Part shown: positions 10,496-23,989 of the stretch, in pieces | How the letters are laid out: each line of letters begins with the position of its first letter | Position numbering within the stretch: the first letter of the stretch is position 1 | DNA from: Nipponacmea schrenckii | Taxonomy: Eukaryota > Mollusca > Gastropoda > Lottiidae | Length of the DNA: 64,000 nt | NCBI GenBank assembly: GCA_030562195.1 | Contig: JAUJPP010000003.1 | Coordinates: forward strand, 18,321,398-18,385,397 | Direction of reading: 5' to 3' | Position numbers and translations under genes: made by a program | The notes under the pieces: model-generated | Told to the model about the DNA's origin: nothing | Seen by the model: only the letters and a program-made list of their open reading frames with translations | Database searches by the model: none

Positions 10496-13400
10496 GTAAG
10501 AATATATTTAAGATTGTTTGATTTGTGCGAAATAAGGTCAAAGCAGGTTCATAATATGTTGAATTGTTTTATATGTTATATGTTGGGAAAGTCTCAGAAA
10601 CCAATGACAAACGAAACTCGCCCACGATTAACAGGATCCAAACAGGGTATGTGCTAGGTGGGTAATTTGTAACAATTATAATACACAATGTTATTTTTCG
10701 GATAACTAAAGCATTCTCAATGATATTTGATAGGCGAGACCGTTCTTGAATTATATATTATTTTGTCTAGCTAAAATATTAAAGGGATACTGTGTCTTAG
10801 AATGAACATAAAATTAAAATTTTTACAACTTTAATTTAACCGATCATGTATACTGTAAGAAAACAGATATTGTTAACACTTTAACATATTTATATTGTGT
10901 TATTCATTATAGAAATTGATCACTTCAAAAGCAATGAGTTATTTAGTTTACTTTCCACTATAAGGATATAATTTAATATGCTAAAAAATAACAAAAGAAT
11001 AAAGTAGTGGCGTATACAGTCCCGATATAGTTGAACGCACTTCAATTCAAACAGATTTCAAAAAAAGGTTATGTGATCGCATGTGACGTGACACAAAATT
11101 AAAGATATAGCTACATGTACGACCCTTTAAGTCAAGATAAGTTATACATTTTCAAGAATAAATTAAAAATAATTCTGATACACTGTGATATTCTGTCAAT
11201 TATAACAGGAATTTGAATTGATAAAAGATGTCATGTTAACTGCTGTCCTTTAGTTACAATTTGCTTGATGTTATTTGAGCCAGAGTAATTTTTTTTAGAA
11301 AATCAGACCCAGCTGACCCAATATTAAACTTCTTCGAGAGGAAACAAGAGGTATCACTATTTGTAAGATTAAATGAAAAGAAAAATTTAATTGAACTCTT
11401 TAACTTGTTAAAACGATTCATTGAGCAGAATATTTTTAGTAATGTTCGAGTCAGATTAACTGTGTATTTGACACCCCAAATATTAACCCCTTTTGTTAGC
11501 CCCAGTTTTCAATTAGACACACCTGACAGGGTAGTTCATACCTGGCGAGTCATAAACGGAGTAGGCGAGGAATGTGATAGAATAAAGGTAAGGTGTGGTC
11601 ATATCTCAAATTTCGTAAGTGTAGTTCTTTATCACACCATTTTTTGATTTAAATGGCGGTCTAAGAGCAATTTTCGGTAGATTTTTGTCACAGGTTTGAG
11701 TTTAAAATTAATTTTCTTCATGGATTACAATGTGACGGTTGTGTTTGTATGTAGGCCACATTATACTGACAAATATACGTTAACAATGCTTCAATTAACG
11801 TGTTGTTTATGTAGTTTATAGACTCCAGTAGGTAAATACTTTACCAATGGATGACCCCTATATTTTTAGTATATGTTACTTCCAAATGATTTTGCATGAT
11901 CTAACTAAAACCTTAGTTTTGTCTTGATTCTTTCTGGCCTTATGTTTTCATCCTGTCTTTATCATCTTACCCAGTGTAATCTAAATATTAATCGTGTTTT
12001 GTTTTGTTTCATTTAAACCAGCTGGACATATTTTAACTATAAAGTAAGCAGGAAATGTAGCAAACAAGAAAAGAGAAGGGAATTCTGTTTTTGTAAGGTC
12101 GAACACATTTTGATCAAATATATGAAAACTTCAAATCTTAATCTTTCGAAATGTGTCACCGAACATGTCTAACCGTTTTCATTAGCCATATATGAACGTA
12201 TCTGAAAGTTTTAACTAACAAAATCTTACTATTAATTTTTATACACCCAAACTATTTCAAAAGTGAACGTAAACATTACGTCAATTCGTTATTGGTTTTG
12301 TTAGTAAAAAACTGAACTGATATAAAAAAATTAAACTCGTAACTGCTGAGAAATGTCTCCTACTTATTCTGAAGGTTTCAATTAAAAACATACAGCCATT
12401 ATAAACCGGAAAGTATGCAAAACCACAAATTTTAAAATTATGATTTTGTTATTTAGATTTTAATGTTATTTTATTTATGTTTTAAAATTAACAAGTTTAT
12501 GATTTATATGAACGTAACGATTTTACTTCACAATCTGTCTTCTGTCTGTATTTCTGTCATCAATATATACTTCTTCATACTGTAGATATAGATACTCAAT
12601 TTTATTTATCTTTTGAATATGGAATACATCTATTTTACTATTAACTTTACGTTTTTTAACCATAAAACGAATTTAGCTTGATCAATTAGAAACATGGATG
12701 AGAATGGCATATTTTAGTAATGTATTTAAATATAATAAAATTTTTTTAAGTAAATAATTTGAATCATACCCCCACCCCTTTACTACGGGAAAAGATATAC
12801 ATGCTATCTAACTAAAGTTAAAGTTATTAGTCTTATATAAAAACAAATTTATAGTCTCCATTACCAGTGAGTAACCAGGATTATAAATTTGTTTCACTTC
12901 TCCGGAATTCAAATTTTTATTAGGGCTTAACCACTTTAACAATAAGCTTAAGGTTACAGTTTGACCACGAGGATTAGATAATGTCGATTCTTTATTTGTC
13001 GATTCATTATTTTATATAGGTTCCTACATTTTATTAAGTACAGTGTTTAGATATGATGTAATGTACATATTAGTTATATAGTTACAGTTACATATGATTA
13101 CAGTCATATTATATACTGTCAATGGTGTACTCAATGCGCTGTATTTGTACATGTTCGTTTACGTTTACATTCTTTTCTTATAAAGAAAGATAAACATATC
13201 AATCGTGAACATAGACGCTAGGGTTTAGGTCAGGGGTTTTCAATCTTTTTTTTCTCTGTTACCCCTTTTAGGATTCCTGATAGATTGCGTTACCTATTTT
13301 CCCTTTCAAATCCTTATTAAAGAGGTAATATAAAATTTGAGTATTTTAAACTTGGCCAATAAGAGCTCTATTCATCAGTATATATACCTGCTGCCATAAA

Positions 13401-14198
13401 TAACATAAACAAATATCCAAAAAACTAAGTAATCATCCCTGAAAAAGCATCTGATTATTGATAAACGCTTAATAAATAGATTAAGGCGTTTTTCAAAATG
13501 ACTTAGTTTTGATAGTTTTCCAGATTTTAAGTGATTCTGTTACTTTATGAAATCAGGTAAGTTCACTGATGAATATTTGCTCATATTGACCATACTTGCG
13601 AATTTAAATGTAAATTTTTATGTTCATGCTAAGACGCAGTAACCCTTTAATTCGTGATTTTCTCTGGTAGTCTTGTTCATATCAAAGAATAGTTAGTGAC
13701 TGAATCGAAGGACTTAGATTATAATTATAGCACTACAAAGCTTCATAGGATAACGCATTGATAAAAGAGAAGTTATGGTTAGATCTGTGTCGTCTATATA
13801 GTTATATTTCAAATCTCTGAGATCACCGATAAAGCAAGAAAATGGATGGTCCAAAGAAGACTTTAAAACATTTTACACGAAATTAGAACCTTTTTAAAGC
13901 AACATAAAATAAACAGACAAACGTCGCATCTTCAAATTGCTACTGTATGGATAATCCCGAAGCGTAAACTGCACCGGAAACCAAGCTAATTCGCATCTTA
14001 ATACCGCGACTAATATTATTCTCGGTGTGTAGATCATCGCCTAAAATTGAAACAAAATAAATTAAACATTGCAATAGTATTAAAATGCTTTTTTGTCTCG
14101 TTTCAGGTTGTATTGTGTATACCTTATTGTAGTTTAAACTATATATCTGGACTGGAACAGTAAAAGTAATTATCGAGAATAAAGACTTATTTTTACAG
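10496..14198. other. Long non-coding stretch (putative first intron of the claudin-like gene)
   Basis: No protein-coding exon was found on either strand. A CAGGGGTTTTCAATC motif at 13231 looks like a hAT end, but no partner end was found. Otherwise AT-rich unique sequence. Confidence 0.35.
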
Positions 14199-14224
14199 TT
14201 ATAGTATACTATAAGCGGATAAAG

Positions 14225-17200
14225 ATGCATCCGAGAGCGTGGATAGGCGTGTGCTTCTTTATATCACTTATTGGTGCACTGTTACAAATAGCAGCTTATG
14301 CCGCTCCTATGTGGTTATGGATAGTGAAGGGGAATTTCTATCTAGGTATCGGTCTATGGTATGTTGTTGGATGTGGTAGCAACTGTTCAGTAGCCCAAAA
14401 CAGTGACCCAGCTTTCAGTACCCAAAGCAGTAAGTAATGATTATATAATTTGATAATATATGTATATTATTGGCATAAAACGTAGGTTGAACTATTTCAT
14501 CATCCATGCTAACATGTCAGGAAGTGGGATAAACGATCATCTAGATCACACTAACAACTGTCGAGGTTAAACTTCAATATACTGTTGTTCTGTTGAAATA
14601 ATCTTTATTTCCACTGGTGAACTCTAAGACATATTTTCTGGATAAATCCCTAAATTTTTGGTGGGGTTACTAACCATTTTCCTATAAGAATACACTTCCA
14701 GATCCCCTTACTGTATTCCAACTGAACCGCCACTAGATTTATCTATCAATAAACGTCATGAAGCATATTTTGACATCTTCTATTGTTCAATTATAATTGC
14801 ACAATATCGATATTCATGGTAACCTACTATCGTTCACACCTTATTTCATTATTTAATTTAACTCCACCCTTTATGTTATGACTATTTTCATTTTAATATT
14901 AAACTTAATAATAGTTAGTCTAATATTTGTTTTTTTTTTAATAAATCAGGGTGCAATATCCCAGTTAATAATATTCATTCTATAAATTGAAATGCCCATA
15001 AATCATAGAGATCTTAGCTGCATTGATTTAAACTTTTCAAGTTTTTGCCACAAAGTAAGCGTCAAAATGCACCATAACAGTTCAATTTGTCCAGAATGTC
15101 AGGTATATCTTGTTTATACGGTCAGGTTTTTTTTTATGTACAATAGAATATATTTGCTGTAAATTCATAAAAAGTTCAAGTCCCTTATTGTCTGGCCTCA
15201 TTTGTTCTTTTTGTGCTTGTCATTTTAATACGCCTACATGAAAATGTTGTTTTTGAACACAATAAATACAATATTATAATTAAATGAAATTCTTCGAAAT
15301 TCGAATTGAATATTTGTTCATGAAAGGTTTTCCAGATATTGCCATTGAATTAGTAAAGATGCGTCAATGTTTGTTTGTCAATGGATTTGGAATGAATTTG
15401 GTCTGATCTTTTGTTTTAATGAGATATTGGGTAATTTCGAATTTGACGCTTTATCTGTGAAACGTTTGTAAGTTATTGGCCTTGACATAAATATTTGTTG
15501 ATGACCACAATTTAAGTTGCATTTTTAAACTGACTTATATTTGTTGTGATCACTGGAATTGATCAGGTCATGAGCAAGGAGTTGTATGTGTTTGCAATGG
15601 ACATTTTCTGAGTATTGAATAGAGACTTGACAAATAAATCATTATGATTCAAGCTGCTCTTATTGAAAATGAAACAAACCACTGTACTGTGAGGGCGTAT
15701 ATCTATCTTGTCTGGCAAGCTATCGTTAACTTTAAGTCAAGAAATCTTTCATTTTGATCAATGAGGTTAGCATATTTCCAATAATACACACAATAGATAT
15801 TATACAATCAATTGTGAAGGATACTAACTTTAAGTAAGTTTGAACTCTGTCCATACGTTTTAAGAGGAACAACAATAATTGGTCAATCAATAGTTTATGA
15901 TTTAACATAATAATAAAACGAGTTATTAGGAATATGTTTTAAACATAAAACCTCGTGGTTTAAGGATTTTCGATTTTACTTCATCCCTTTCATATAAATA
16001 TGGATATACAAAAAATTCTCTCACATAAAAAAATATGTTCATATGCAAAACATAGAAGGGGTTTAAAAGTGGCCGTATATACAAGGCTTAAGAAACATTC
16101 TGAATTCAGCCTCGACAGGTATCTCCGATTAAGCCTGGCTGTCCTCTATGTATTGTGTATACCCCCTATTTGCATTGGCAAATAAGGCTTTCTTGCAATA
16201 ACAAGAATAGCAAACTTCAACAAGAATATAATACTTCTTGCACATACAACGTTGCATATGAAAATACTTATGCTTATTTTTATTTCCATATAAGAACCAT
16301 ACACAGTCTCGCATGACAACGATAGGGATACTGTAATCCCATTTCATAAGATTTCATGTACTTTTATCATTTGTATTTGCAGATTCCTACTACAATAATG
16401 CAGTGTTCAATGTCTTGCGTGGGTTTGAGACAGCGTGTTTGATAGGTGCAATTTTATTATGTATATTCCTATTAATACTATTTATCGGTTGGAGTACATG
16501 GAACAATATGGCGCAATTACGAACTTCAGCCATAATAATGTCATTTATAACATGTGAGTACATTCTTTTCAAAATCATTTACAAATCCTCTGAGAGAAAT
16601 AGAAAGTGTTTAAAAGACCTTACGATCATGGTAAAATGCTGAGTTCTTGATGCCTTTCTAGCTTGATTTGATGAAATGTTGACTTGATTTAGTATATTAT
16701 GTATATTATGGATATACTACTCCATCCTTTAATTTAAGCAAAGTGTCAATTCACATACAGGAATCTTATCAAGCATACATGATAACAGAACATAGAAAAA
16801 AACTTTTATATAAGTTGATTTTTGCTTGTTTTTGCTTTTTAGTCATACCGATAATTTTTTGTGTGATTTTTTCAGGGCTGTGTTTAATTTTTGGATTAGG
16901 AATATATATTGGGGGCTATCATGATATAATATATTACAGTCCACGAATATTTGATCCAGAAAGTTTCCCATGGTCATTTATTCTCTCAATCCTAGCTTTA
17001 GTGTGTATATTGCTAGTGACTATCTTCTTGCTCTGCTGTACCACATCTCCAAAACCCGTGATTGGTATTCCAATTTCCGGCGATTCAAAGATGGCATTGA
17101 CACCCACTATGACTGACTTCCAGAATGGAAAGAAGTACTACGTTCCATCACCGTATACAGACGACCGCCGCATAGTAGGTTTAAATGATGAAAAGCCAGC

Positions 17201-17561
17201 ACTCCAAAACGGTTACAATAATAAAGCATATCTCACTGATTACGAAGATCGCAACTACAATCCTACTAGCTACAGACCACGTTCTTATGCTGAACCATCA
17301 AGATTACGGGATGACATCTCGTACAGGTCAGCTCCGCAACCTAACTTTCAGAGTCTAGATAGATATCGTGAACCAAAATACCTTGAAAGTAATGAACCTA
17401 CCTATTCCCACTATGTGGATAGAGCTCGACCACCAGCAGGCGGTCGGTCCGTGCTTCCACCAGTCACCAGTAACATCGACCGCAGTAAATATACAGATCA
17501 AGTTCGACTCGGAGCTTCAACGGCATTTATGTACAGACCATATGCCCCTGAACGATATTAA
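14225..17561 (+). CDS. Claudin-like four-pass membrane protein with a long Tyr-rich tail
   Basis: Exons 14225-14429, 16383-16553 and 16876-17561 join in phase (A+AT, then T+GG) to 353 residues. TM1 is about residues 9-27. Trp30, GLW at 43-45 and Cys50/Cys54 form the W-GLW-C-C signature of the claudin/PMP22/EMP family in the first extracellular loop. Exon 2 holds TM2 and the start of TM3. Exon 3 completes TM3 and holds the second loop, TM4 and a CC pair after TM4 that may be palmitoylated. The cytoplasmic tail of roughly 180 residues is rich in Tyr, Arg, Pro and Asn and ends PERY, so the usual claudin PDZ-binding YV end is absent. The tail is far longer than in vertebrate claudins, whose total length is about 210-300. 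Likely a junctional or membrane-organising protein. The assignment within the superfamily is not certain. Confidence 0.8.
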
Positions 17562-17820
17562 TATTATAACTTTACGTTTTGTGAATCATATAATCAAAAA
17601 ACTTTACGAAGAAAACATTGCTTGACATTTTTAGAATGATTTGAAAGAAATGGATCTAGTTGCATGTTGAAGGTGTGTTGTAATCCGTCGGTTCAAGATG
17701 GGACAGCCTTCTTAGTGCAATGAAAAAAGTCGTCCATCCATTTTCATTATCAAATCACCCCTGGGCTTCGTTTCAGAAAAATAATTTATTATAATAACTA
17801 TTTCTCCAGACTTTAAACTA
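17562..17820 (+). other. 3' flank of the claudin-like gene
   Basis: Short stretch between the claudin-like stop codon and the Harbinger element. No perfect AATAAA was seen, so the 3' UTR end is undefined. Confidence 0.3.
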
Positions 17821-19049
17821 CTGGGGCCTGGTTTTCGATAGTATCGTAAGAAACGTCGTAAGATATATCTTAAGACAAATTTTAAGACTATCTTATGACT
17901 ATCTTATGACATGTAATATAATGTAAATCAAAGCTGTCTTACGATAGTCATAGCTAAGATGCTCTTATGACTGTCATAAGTAATAACATTTTCTATAAAA
18001 AGTAAAATTGATAGATATTACTTAAGAAATATATTATCAACATTAAATGTTATTTGTTTATTTAATATCTTACACGATGTGTAATTGAGAACTGGGGTCA
18101 TTAGCTATGAGCGTAAAGGATAGCCACTGATCCCTAAGAGCCAACCAATGTTAATCTCTCATGAGTTGAATAATTCATATATCTTTGAATTGGTCAGAAT
18201 AAATGAATCGTGAGTGGCGCCAGGATACTTAGCAACAATGTTCAAAAACTTTACATTTGAATCACAAACTGCTTGAACATTAATAGAATGGTGGCTCTTT
18301 CTATTTACATAAAGCATAAAGATGCTCATCCTCCGTTGGAGCTTTAATTCGCATGTGAGTACCATCAATGGCACCGACTACTTTGGGAAAGTCTGTTTTT
18401 TATTGAAAACCTCTCATGATGTTGCGTAGTCCAGCCTGGTCTGTTGGCATTTTTATAAAGTCATTACAAACCCTCTTTAAACATGCAGTTACGTCACGCG
18501 TTATTTTGGAGACACTTGGTCTAGATATATTATGGACGTCCGCATTTACCATCTGAAAGCTTCCAGTGGCATAAAATCTGAGTGCAACCATGATTTGGAA
18601 TGAAACTGGAAAGGCACGAGATCTTGATGTTGGCCTTGCTAGGGCTGTTTGGAACATTCTACATAAATCTAGTATCATTGGGCGTGAAAGCTATATCTAC
18701 ATACTATTTGATCATCATCCATGTAGTCTAGTGGATTATATCTGTCTCGAAATACTCTGTTTCAGCGTACATTCCAGCTTGTTGTCGAATGTACATGTAA
18801 ACAGCAGCCATATTCTTTTATTCGCGTGATATCAAAGTTCTTATGATAATCATAAGTCCATCATAACTTTTATGATAATCATAAGTCCATCTTAAGACAG
18901 GTCGAGAGGTGTCTTAAGATTACGATGAAATTTATGATTTATCTTAACTTAAGACACTTTCGAAAACCCATCTTACGACTATGATGTGTCGTAAGACCAT
19001 CTTAAGACGTGTCTTAGTCTTAAGATACTTTCGAAAACCAGGCCCCTGG
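17821..19049 (-). mobile_element. PIF/Harbinger DNA transposon, 1.2 kb, CTG target duplication
   Basis: The element is 17824-19046. Its ends are inverted repeats (GGGCCTGGTTTTCGA, one mismatch, then AGTATC) flanked by CTG at 17821-17823 and 19047-19049. Both subterminal regions (about 17850-17990 and 18840-19030) are packed with variants of TCTTAAGAC and CTTATGACTATC in both orientations, which could be transposase-binding arrays. The interior holds a decayed HARBI1-type transposase on the minus strand. Length is short for an autonomous element, and no Myb/SANT partner gene is present. Confidence 0.85.
18159..18829 (-). pseudogene. HARBI1-like DDE transposase, frameshifted
   Basis: Read on the minus strand from about 18810, the first part contains FRDRYNPLDYMDDDQIV, typical of the N terminus of Harbinger transposases. 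After a frame break it continues as residues resembling ARPTSRSRAFPVSFQIMVAL and then FYATGSFQ, SRPSVSKI and MPT. Another break is followed by VVGAIDGTH, the region of the first catalytic Asp of the DDE nuclease. Several stops and shifts separate the blocks, so no active nuclease can be made. Family call is strong from these blocks. Confidence 0.8.
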
Positions 19050-20880
19050 TTACTATTTTATCATTATGTTAAACCTAATGATCACTGAAGACAGCTTCAT
19101 TCTAAGTATTAAAATACTTATACGACAGGAAAGTAAAGCCTCTTTATATTTCCATGTTGACGTTTCGATTCAACAAATTATGTAAATCTATTTTAAATAA
19201 CTACTGACTTCAAAATAATTGTAATATATTCATATCTAACATAACTAATATTATACTATGTCTTAATGCATTGTACATATTTAAGTGGGCGTGTCATAAC
19301 TAATGTGGTCTTTATGAAATAAAAATTAATTTTGTTTTAAATTTTAATTAATTGTATATGAAAGATTTAGAGAATTCAAAACTACATCTAAACGGTACAT
19401 GATGAATTACGTCAAATTCGAAAAGCCTGTTTAACCACAAGAATTCTGTAAAATTGGATTTTGAAGTCTTGCAAACCTTCTAGCTTTAAATATTGGCAAT
19501 TGCGGTTAGCATGTGGCTAATAGAGCTTTCAATTTAATATAATATTTAACTGTGTTGATCAACTGTAGAATTCTGTATATATTCAGATGAACTGGTGTAT
19601 TGTTTTTGTAACTATAATTTATCAAACCTCTATTGATCTATGACAACGAGAAAACTTTCAAACAAAATTGCTAGATTTGTATATAGCAGATAAACAAATC
19701 AAATTTTTACATTTGTTTAACAACAGTTTCTCTGAACAGATCCAGCAAGACGAGAAATTGTTTTTAAAAATCTAACAAAATAAAAAGCATCATCATCAAA
19801 CAGACTGATAATGTTGGAACAATTGGCGCCAACAATTACAAAAGTATGTCATAAGATATCTTGTCTTATAAAAATAATAATATTAATGATTTGATATTGA
19901 ATTTGGTGAGCAGACCTTTCGGAAAATGAAGAATCTTGTCAATAGATTTACAGGTCAAATAAAGGAGAAAGAAGACGAATATCTCACTAAGTTTGTATGT
20001 TACATGGACTCTGTCCACCAATTCATTTGCAAACTGTTTCAATGTTAAATCACGAAATTAAATTGCAATATTTTTTTCCAGAAAATCGTTGAAAACTTTC
20101 CAATATGTCACATGAAAGCCTTAAAAATACTTGGTTTCTCTACAAAAATTCAATATAGCATGATAATGAAAATTTTGAACTAAACAAAATGAAAGTAAAC
20201 CACTACATTTGATCAACATCCGCTTGACTGTCACTGCACACAAAACCACTATCTTTTAGAAATAACCTTCCACGAATTAAATTTCTCATTATCTCAGAAA
20301 TTCTGAAAGAAAATACAATTTCAGACATCAAATTCCAAATCTAGACCATAAATTAATGCAAAAACCCCAAATGGAAGGGAGAAAGAGGGTTTCTAAAAAT
20401 AGCTCGGACAAAATTTGTTTTGTAGTCTAAGTACTTGAACAGTATTACCTCCCTTCTATTAATCAATTCACTTTATTCTATTTATTGTTAATGCAACCGT
20501 ATTTTACTGAATGTTGCCAATCTTATAGTAGAAAAAAAATTGTCCATTATATTTTCAAGGGTTAACAAATTTAGATATTTCATATATTATTAGGAATTCA
20601 GACCAATATCACAGAGTGTAGCCTACCATAAAGTTAAAATGCCTTTTACCACAAACGATTCGATATGTTTCATTACCAAATTGTTTTTGTTACGCGCAAG
20701 GTGAAGGGTGAGAAAAGACTAACATCAGAATAAAGGCCCTTTTAAACCTAGCTTGCCTGGCAGCTTTGATTCCGATAAGAATATTTGGTAGTACATCATC
20801 ACCAGTATGAAATATTCCACCTTCAGTCATACACTTCTTTAAACTTTCTGGGATGATAATGACCAATAAATATAATATAT
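19050..20880. other. Spacer, nothing recognised
   Basis: About 1.8 kb of AT-rich sequence without supported exons, defined repeats or RNA genes. Confidence 0.4.
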
Positions 20881-21112
20881 AAATTTATTTGTTTCAATGC
20901 AATGGCCCATAGTACACACATATAATCATGAAATTAATACATAAAATACAATTTAGAATATGGAAAATAATCCGTAAATAATTTTTCATAAATTTTGGCG
21001 ATATATAGTTATAGTAAATATAATATTCTATTTACAATGTGAAATACATATGTTTATAAAAAAAAAACTTCATTACGAATTTTGTCTACAATACAACCTA
21101 TAATCATATACT

Positions 21113-23200
21113 TTAAGAGGAAATATGATTTTCCCTAAGCTTAAGTGCAAAATAAATAAATTTGGCTAAATCTTCAATAACATTCAAATTTGTATTTGAT
21201 AAAATATTTATAAAATCACTATAACATTTATATTTGAAATATTGATTAAGAAATTGGTTGCGAAGATTGTAAAGGGGACATTTGATTATAACATGAAACT
21301 GATTTTCTACTTCATGTAGTACTACATGTACATACTGGACAGGTGCGCTTTTCATATAAAATATTTTTCCAGTTATATACATTAGATCTGTTCCACTGGT
21401 TCTTAATTTACACATCTAGATTACTAAATAAATAAAGTTCAGGCTCTAAAATGGTTTTATATATACAATATTCGGATAGTAGACTATTTGTGGTTAAGGC
21501 TTCGTGCCAAATTTGTTGGCAAAAGTCAGCAATTCTTTGCTTAAAGACATATATAAAGGGGTCAATATCTCCAACAGATTGATATTCCCATAAATATCCA
21601 AAAACCGTAAGTGTATAATAAATATCTAATTCCAGATACCCAGTTTTTTTCGACCATATTCGTCTTGAATATACAGCATATCATAAATATTTATCGGTAG
21701 TCTACAGGGCTTCATACAAATCAGTTTTAAACAATATTTTAAGCATTTAACAGAATACATTGTATTGGAGAAATAATGGGGATCGTCCGACTTCACCATA
21801 TACTGTATTTATACATGATCTCTTAGGTGGGTATGTCCCCATAATTCTGTCCCATATAGAAGGATAGTTACAATCATCTTATCAGACATTGTGAGAGGTA
21901 CACTAACATGCAGTCCTTGACATTTTCTACTTATACATTAAATCCTTACAAGCGCTTTGTTTGCCTGACTTATAAGAGTACCGTTAGCTTCCGTCGAAAT
22001 AAGCTTTGGTGTAAAAACCAAACCAATATATTTATTAGTCGAGACTGTTTCAATTTGTTTACTACCATAGAACAAGCGTCCATATTACGTAGTGTACCTC
22101 CATTCCGAAAAACTAATATCTTTTGTTTTGTATTAATGAGCATTCCATATCTGTCACAAAAATCTTTAAGACAATTGTGATGTTCCTGTAGTCGCAATAT
22201 AGTATCAACTATATTCCCAATATCATCAGCAAATAAAAGTGAAAAGACATTTGAAAAACGTTCAGATATACACACACCTTGACATTGACATTTTGTTAAA
22301 CTATGTACAAATTCATTTATGAATATGCTACAGAGGGACGGACTTAACATGCACCCTTGTCTAGTACCAATATTACAATTAAAGAACTCGGTAAGACCTT
22401 CTGAAGTTTGTACACATGATTTTATTCATGTTTTCTAGTATTTGGATAAATTTTCCACGAATACCCCTAGATTTTAAAACTTGCCATAGGATGTCTGCCT
22501 GTACATCCTATTTAAAATCCACGAAGAGCACATACAGCCGCCCCTTTGGTTTAGAAATATACTTGCTAATACACCCTTGCAAATTAAAGATATTGTCTAG
22601 AGTACTGTAATTCTTTCTGAATCCGGCTTGGTATTCAGAAATTTGATCAGTTGCATTGAACCATCTAACTAATCTATTATTCAGAGTCTTCGTTAACAAT
22701 TTGCCAATTACTGCAGATTTCCAGGAACCTTTCTTGTGTATAGGACATGTTATTGCTTTATTCCACTGTTCTGAGAAAGCCCCAGTAGTAAAAACCTGAT
22801 TAAAAATGTGACATTTTATCGGCAAAAGCATATCTTTTGATTCTTTGATCATTTCAATACATTACCCATTTCAATACATTTACCATTAGCAATGTCTTTC
22901 AATTCATTTTTGATTTCCGATACATGTATTGTTTGTATCATTTGAATGTTCAGATTCTGGGCCTGGTGGAGAACATGGGGTTTGTGGAATAAAATTTTGG
23001 GCATAGCTTAAATCATCATTTGTTAGCAGTCCCTGGAAATATTCGTACCATTCACTTACATTAACGAGAGAGATATCCTGCCGATTCTGGCTTAATGTTT
23101 TTAAACGAGACCAAAATTGTTTAATCATTGATTGTATTTCTGTTTTGATCTTCTCACAGTGTGATCTCTTTTTATGATCACAAAAATGTTTCGATCAATA
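21113..23200 (-). pseudogene. Decayed LINE (non-LTR retrotransposon) reverse transcriptase
   Basis: Blocks in order on the minus strand: 23128-22904 (a KQFWSRLKTLS start and EWYEYFQGLL, the usual linker before the reverse transcriptase), 22852-22508 (ITCPIHKKG, QAGFRKNYSTLDNIF and LYVLFVDFK, the RT fingers and first catalytic Asp), 22350-21970 (LSPSLCSIFINE and LLFADD, the second catalytic motif) and 21415-21113 (a C-terminal stretch with HVIIKCPLYNLRNQF, like the Cys/His tail of LINE ORF2). Stops and frameshifts separate the blocks. The clade is unsettled and the exact ends were not found. Inactive. Confidence 0.8.
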
Positions 23201-23989
23201 TAACAAAGTTTGTCAAATTCCGACAAGAACTGTACCTTTAAGAGTGTTGACTAGCTGAAAATTGAAAGCGCTTAAAGAACAAGGTCAATAGCTTGTTATT
23301 TATTTTCTCGATTAATCTGATTTTCAATAGGCCTTATCCTTGGGTAATTACACAGCCCACAGTATACTCAAATCGTGTGAATATCTAAGGTGAGGATCAA
23401 GTAATCACAAACGGCAGCAAAAGTTTTAATTATTGCCATTAATCCAGAAGTCTACTAGTGAAGTACCCGAAAGTGTATATCAAGAGGCTCCTATGACAGC
23501 ATTAGAACGTAGTCTATGGCAAACTAATTCCTCTCCCTAACAAGCAACTTTCACATACTATAAATTATAAAATTCGTTGCCCTACAAAGCTCGAGTAATG
23601 TTAAATCTGGCAGCCCCTTTAATGCATCTCCGAGCTACCGGATATCTATATACTAATATATACTATATGTTAATACTATTTGCCCTATGAATAGGATATG
23701 CTTTTACAATATTTCTTCTTATCGCAATAGACATATAAATAGTTTGGGCTAAGCCAACTTAATTAACATCCTCGTTAGTATTTAGTTGATCATAAAAGCT
23801 AATTTCTTGTGTTTACATGGTGTTTATGGAGTTGAGTACTATATACTATAAAGTGATTCTTATGTGGCATTTTACGTCGCCTTCTTGTTCTTGGGTCGAT
23901 TTAAAGAACATTTAAAGAAAGTTAGTGAGCATACCTTCACCTCAAACTCTTGTCGACTTTTTGGTTTCTAGTAGGTGCTGTTAATACGA
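23201..23989. other. Upstream region of the TIR gene
   Basis: AT-rich sequence ahead of the first ATG of the TIR gene. It may contain its promoter and an untranslated exon, but I cannot point to one. An AG just before 23972 could be an acceptor of a 5' UTR intron. Confidence 0.35.

Noticed and set aside
13231..13330. A hAT transposon end (CAGGGGTTTTCAATC)
   Set aside because: The motif fits a hAT tip, but I could find neither a matching opposite end nor an 8-bp duplication.
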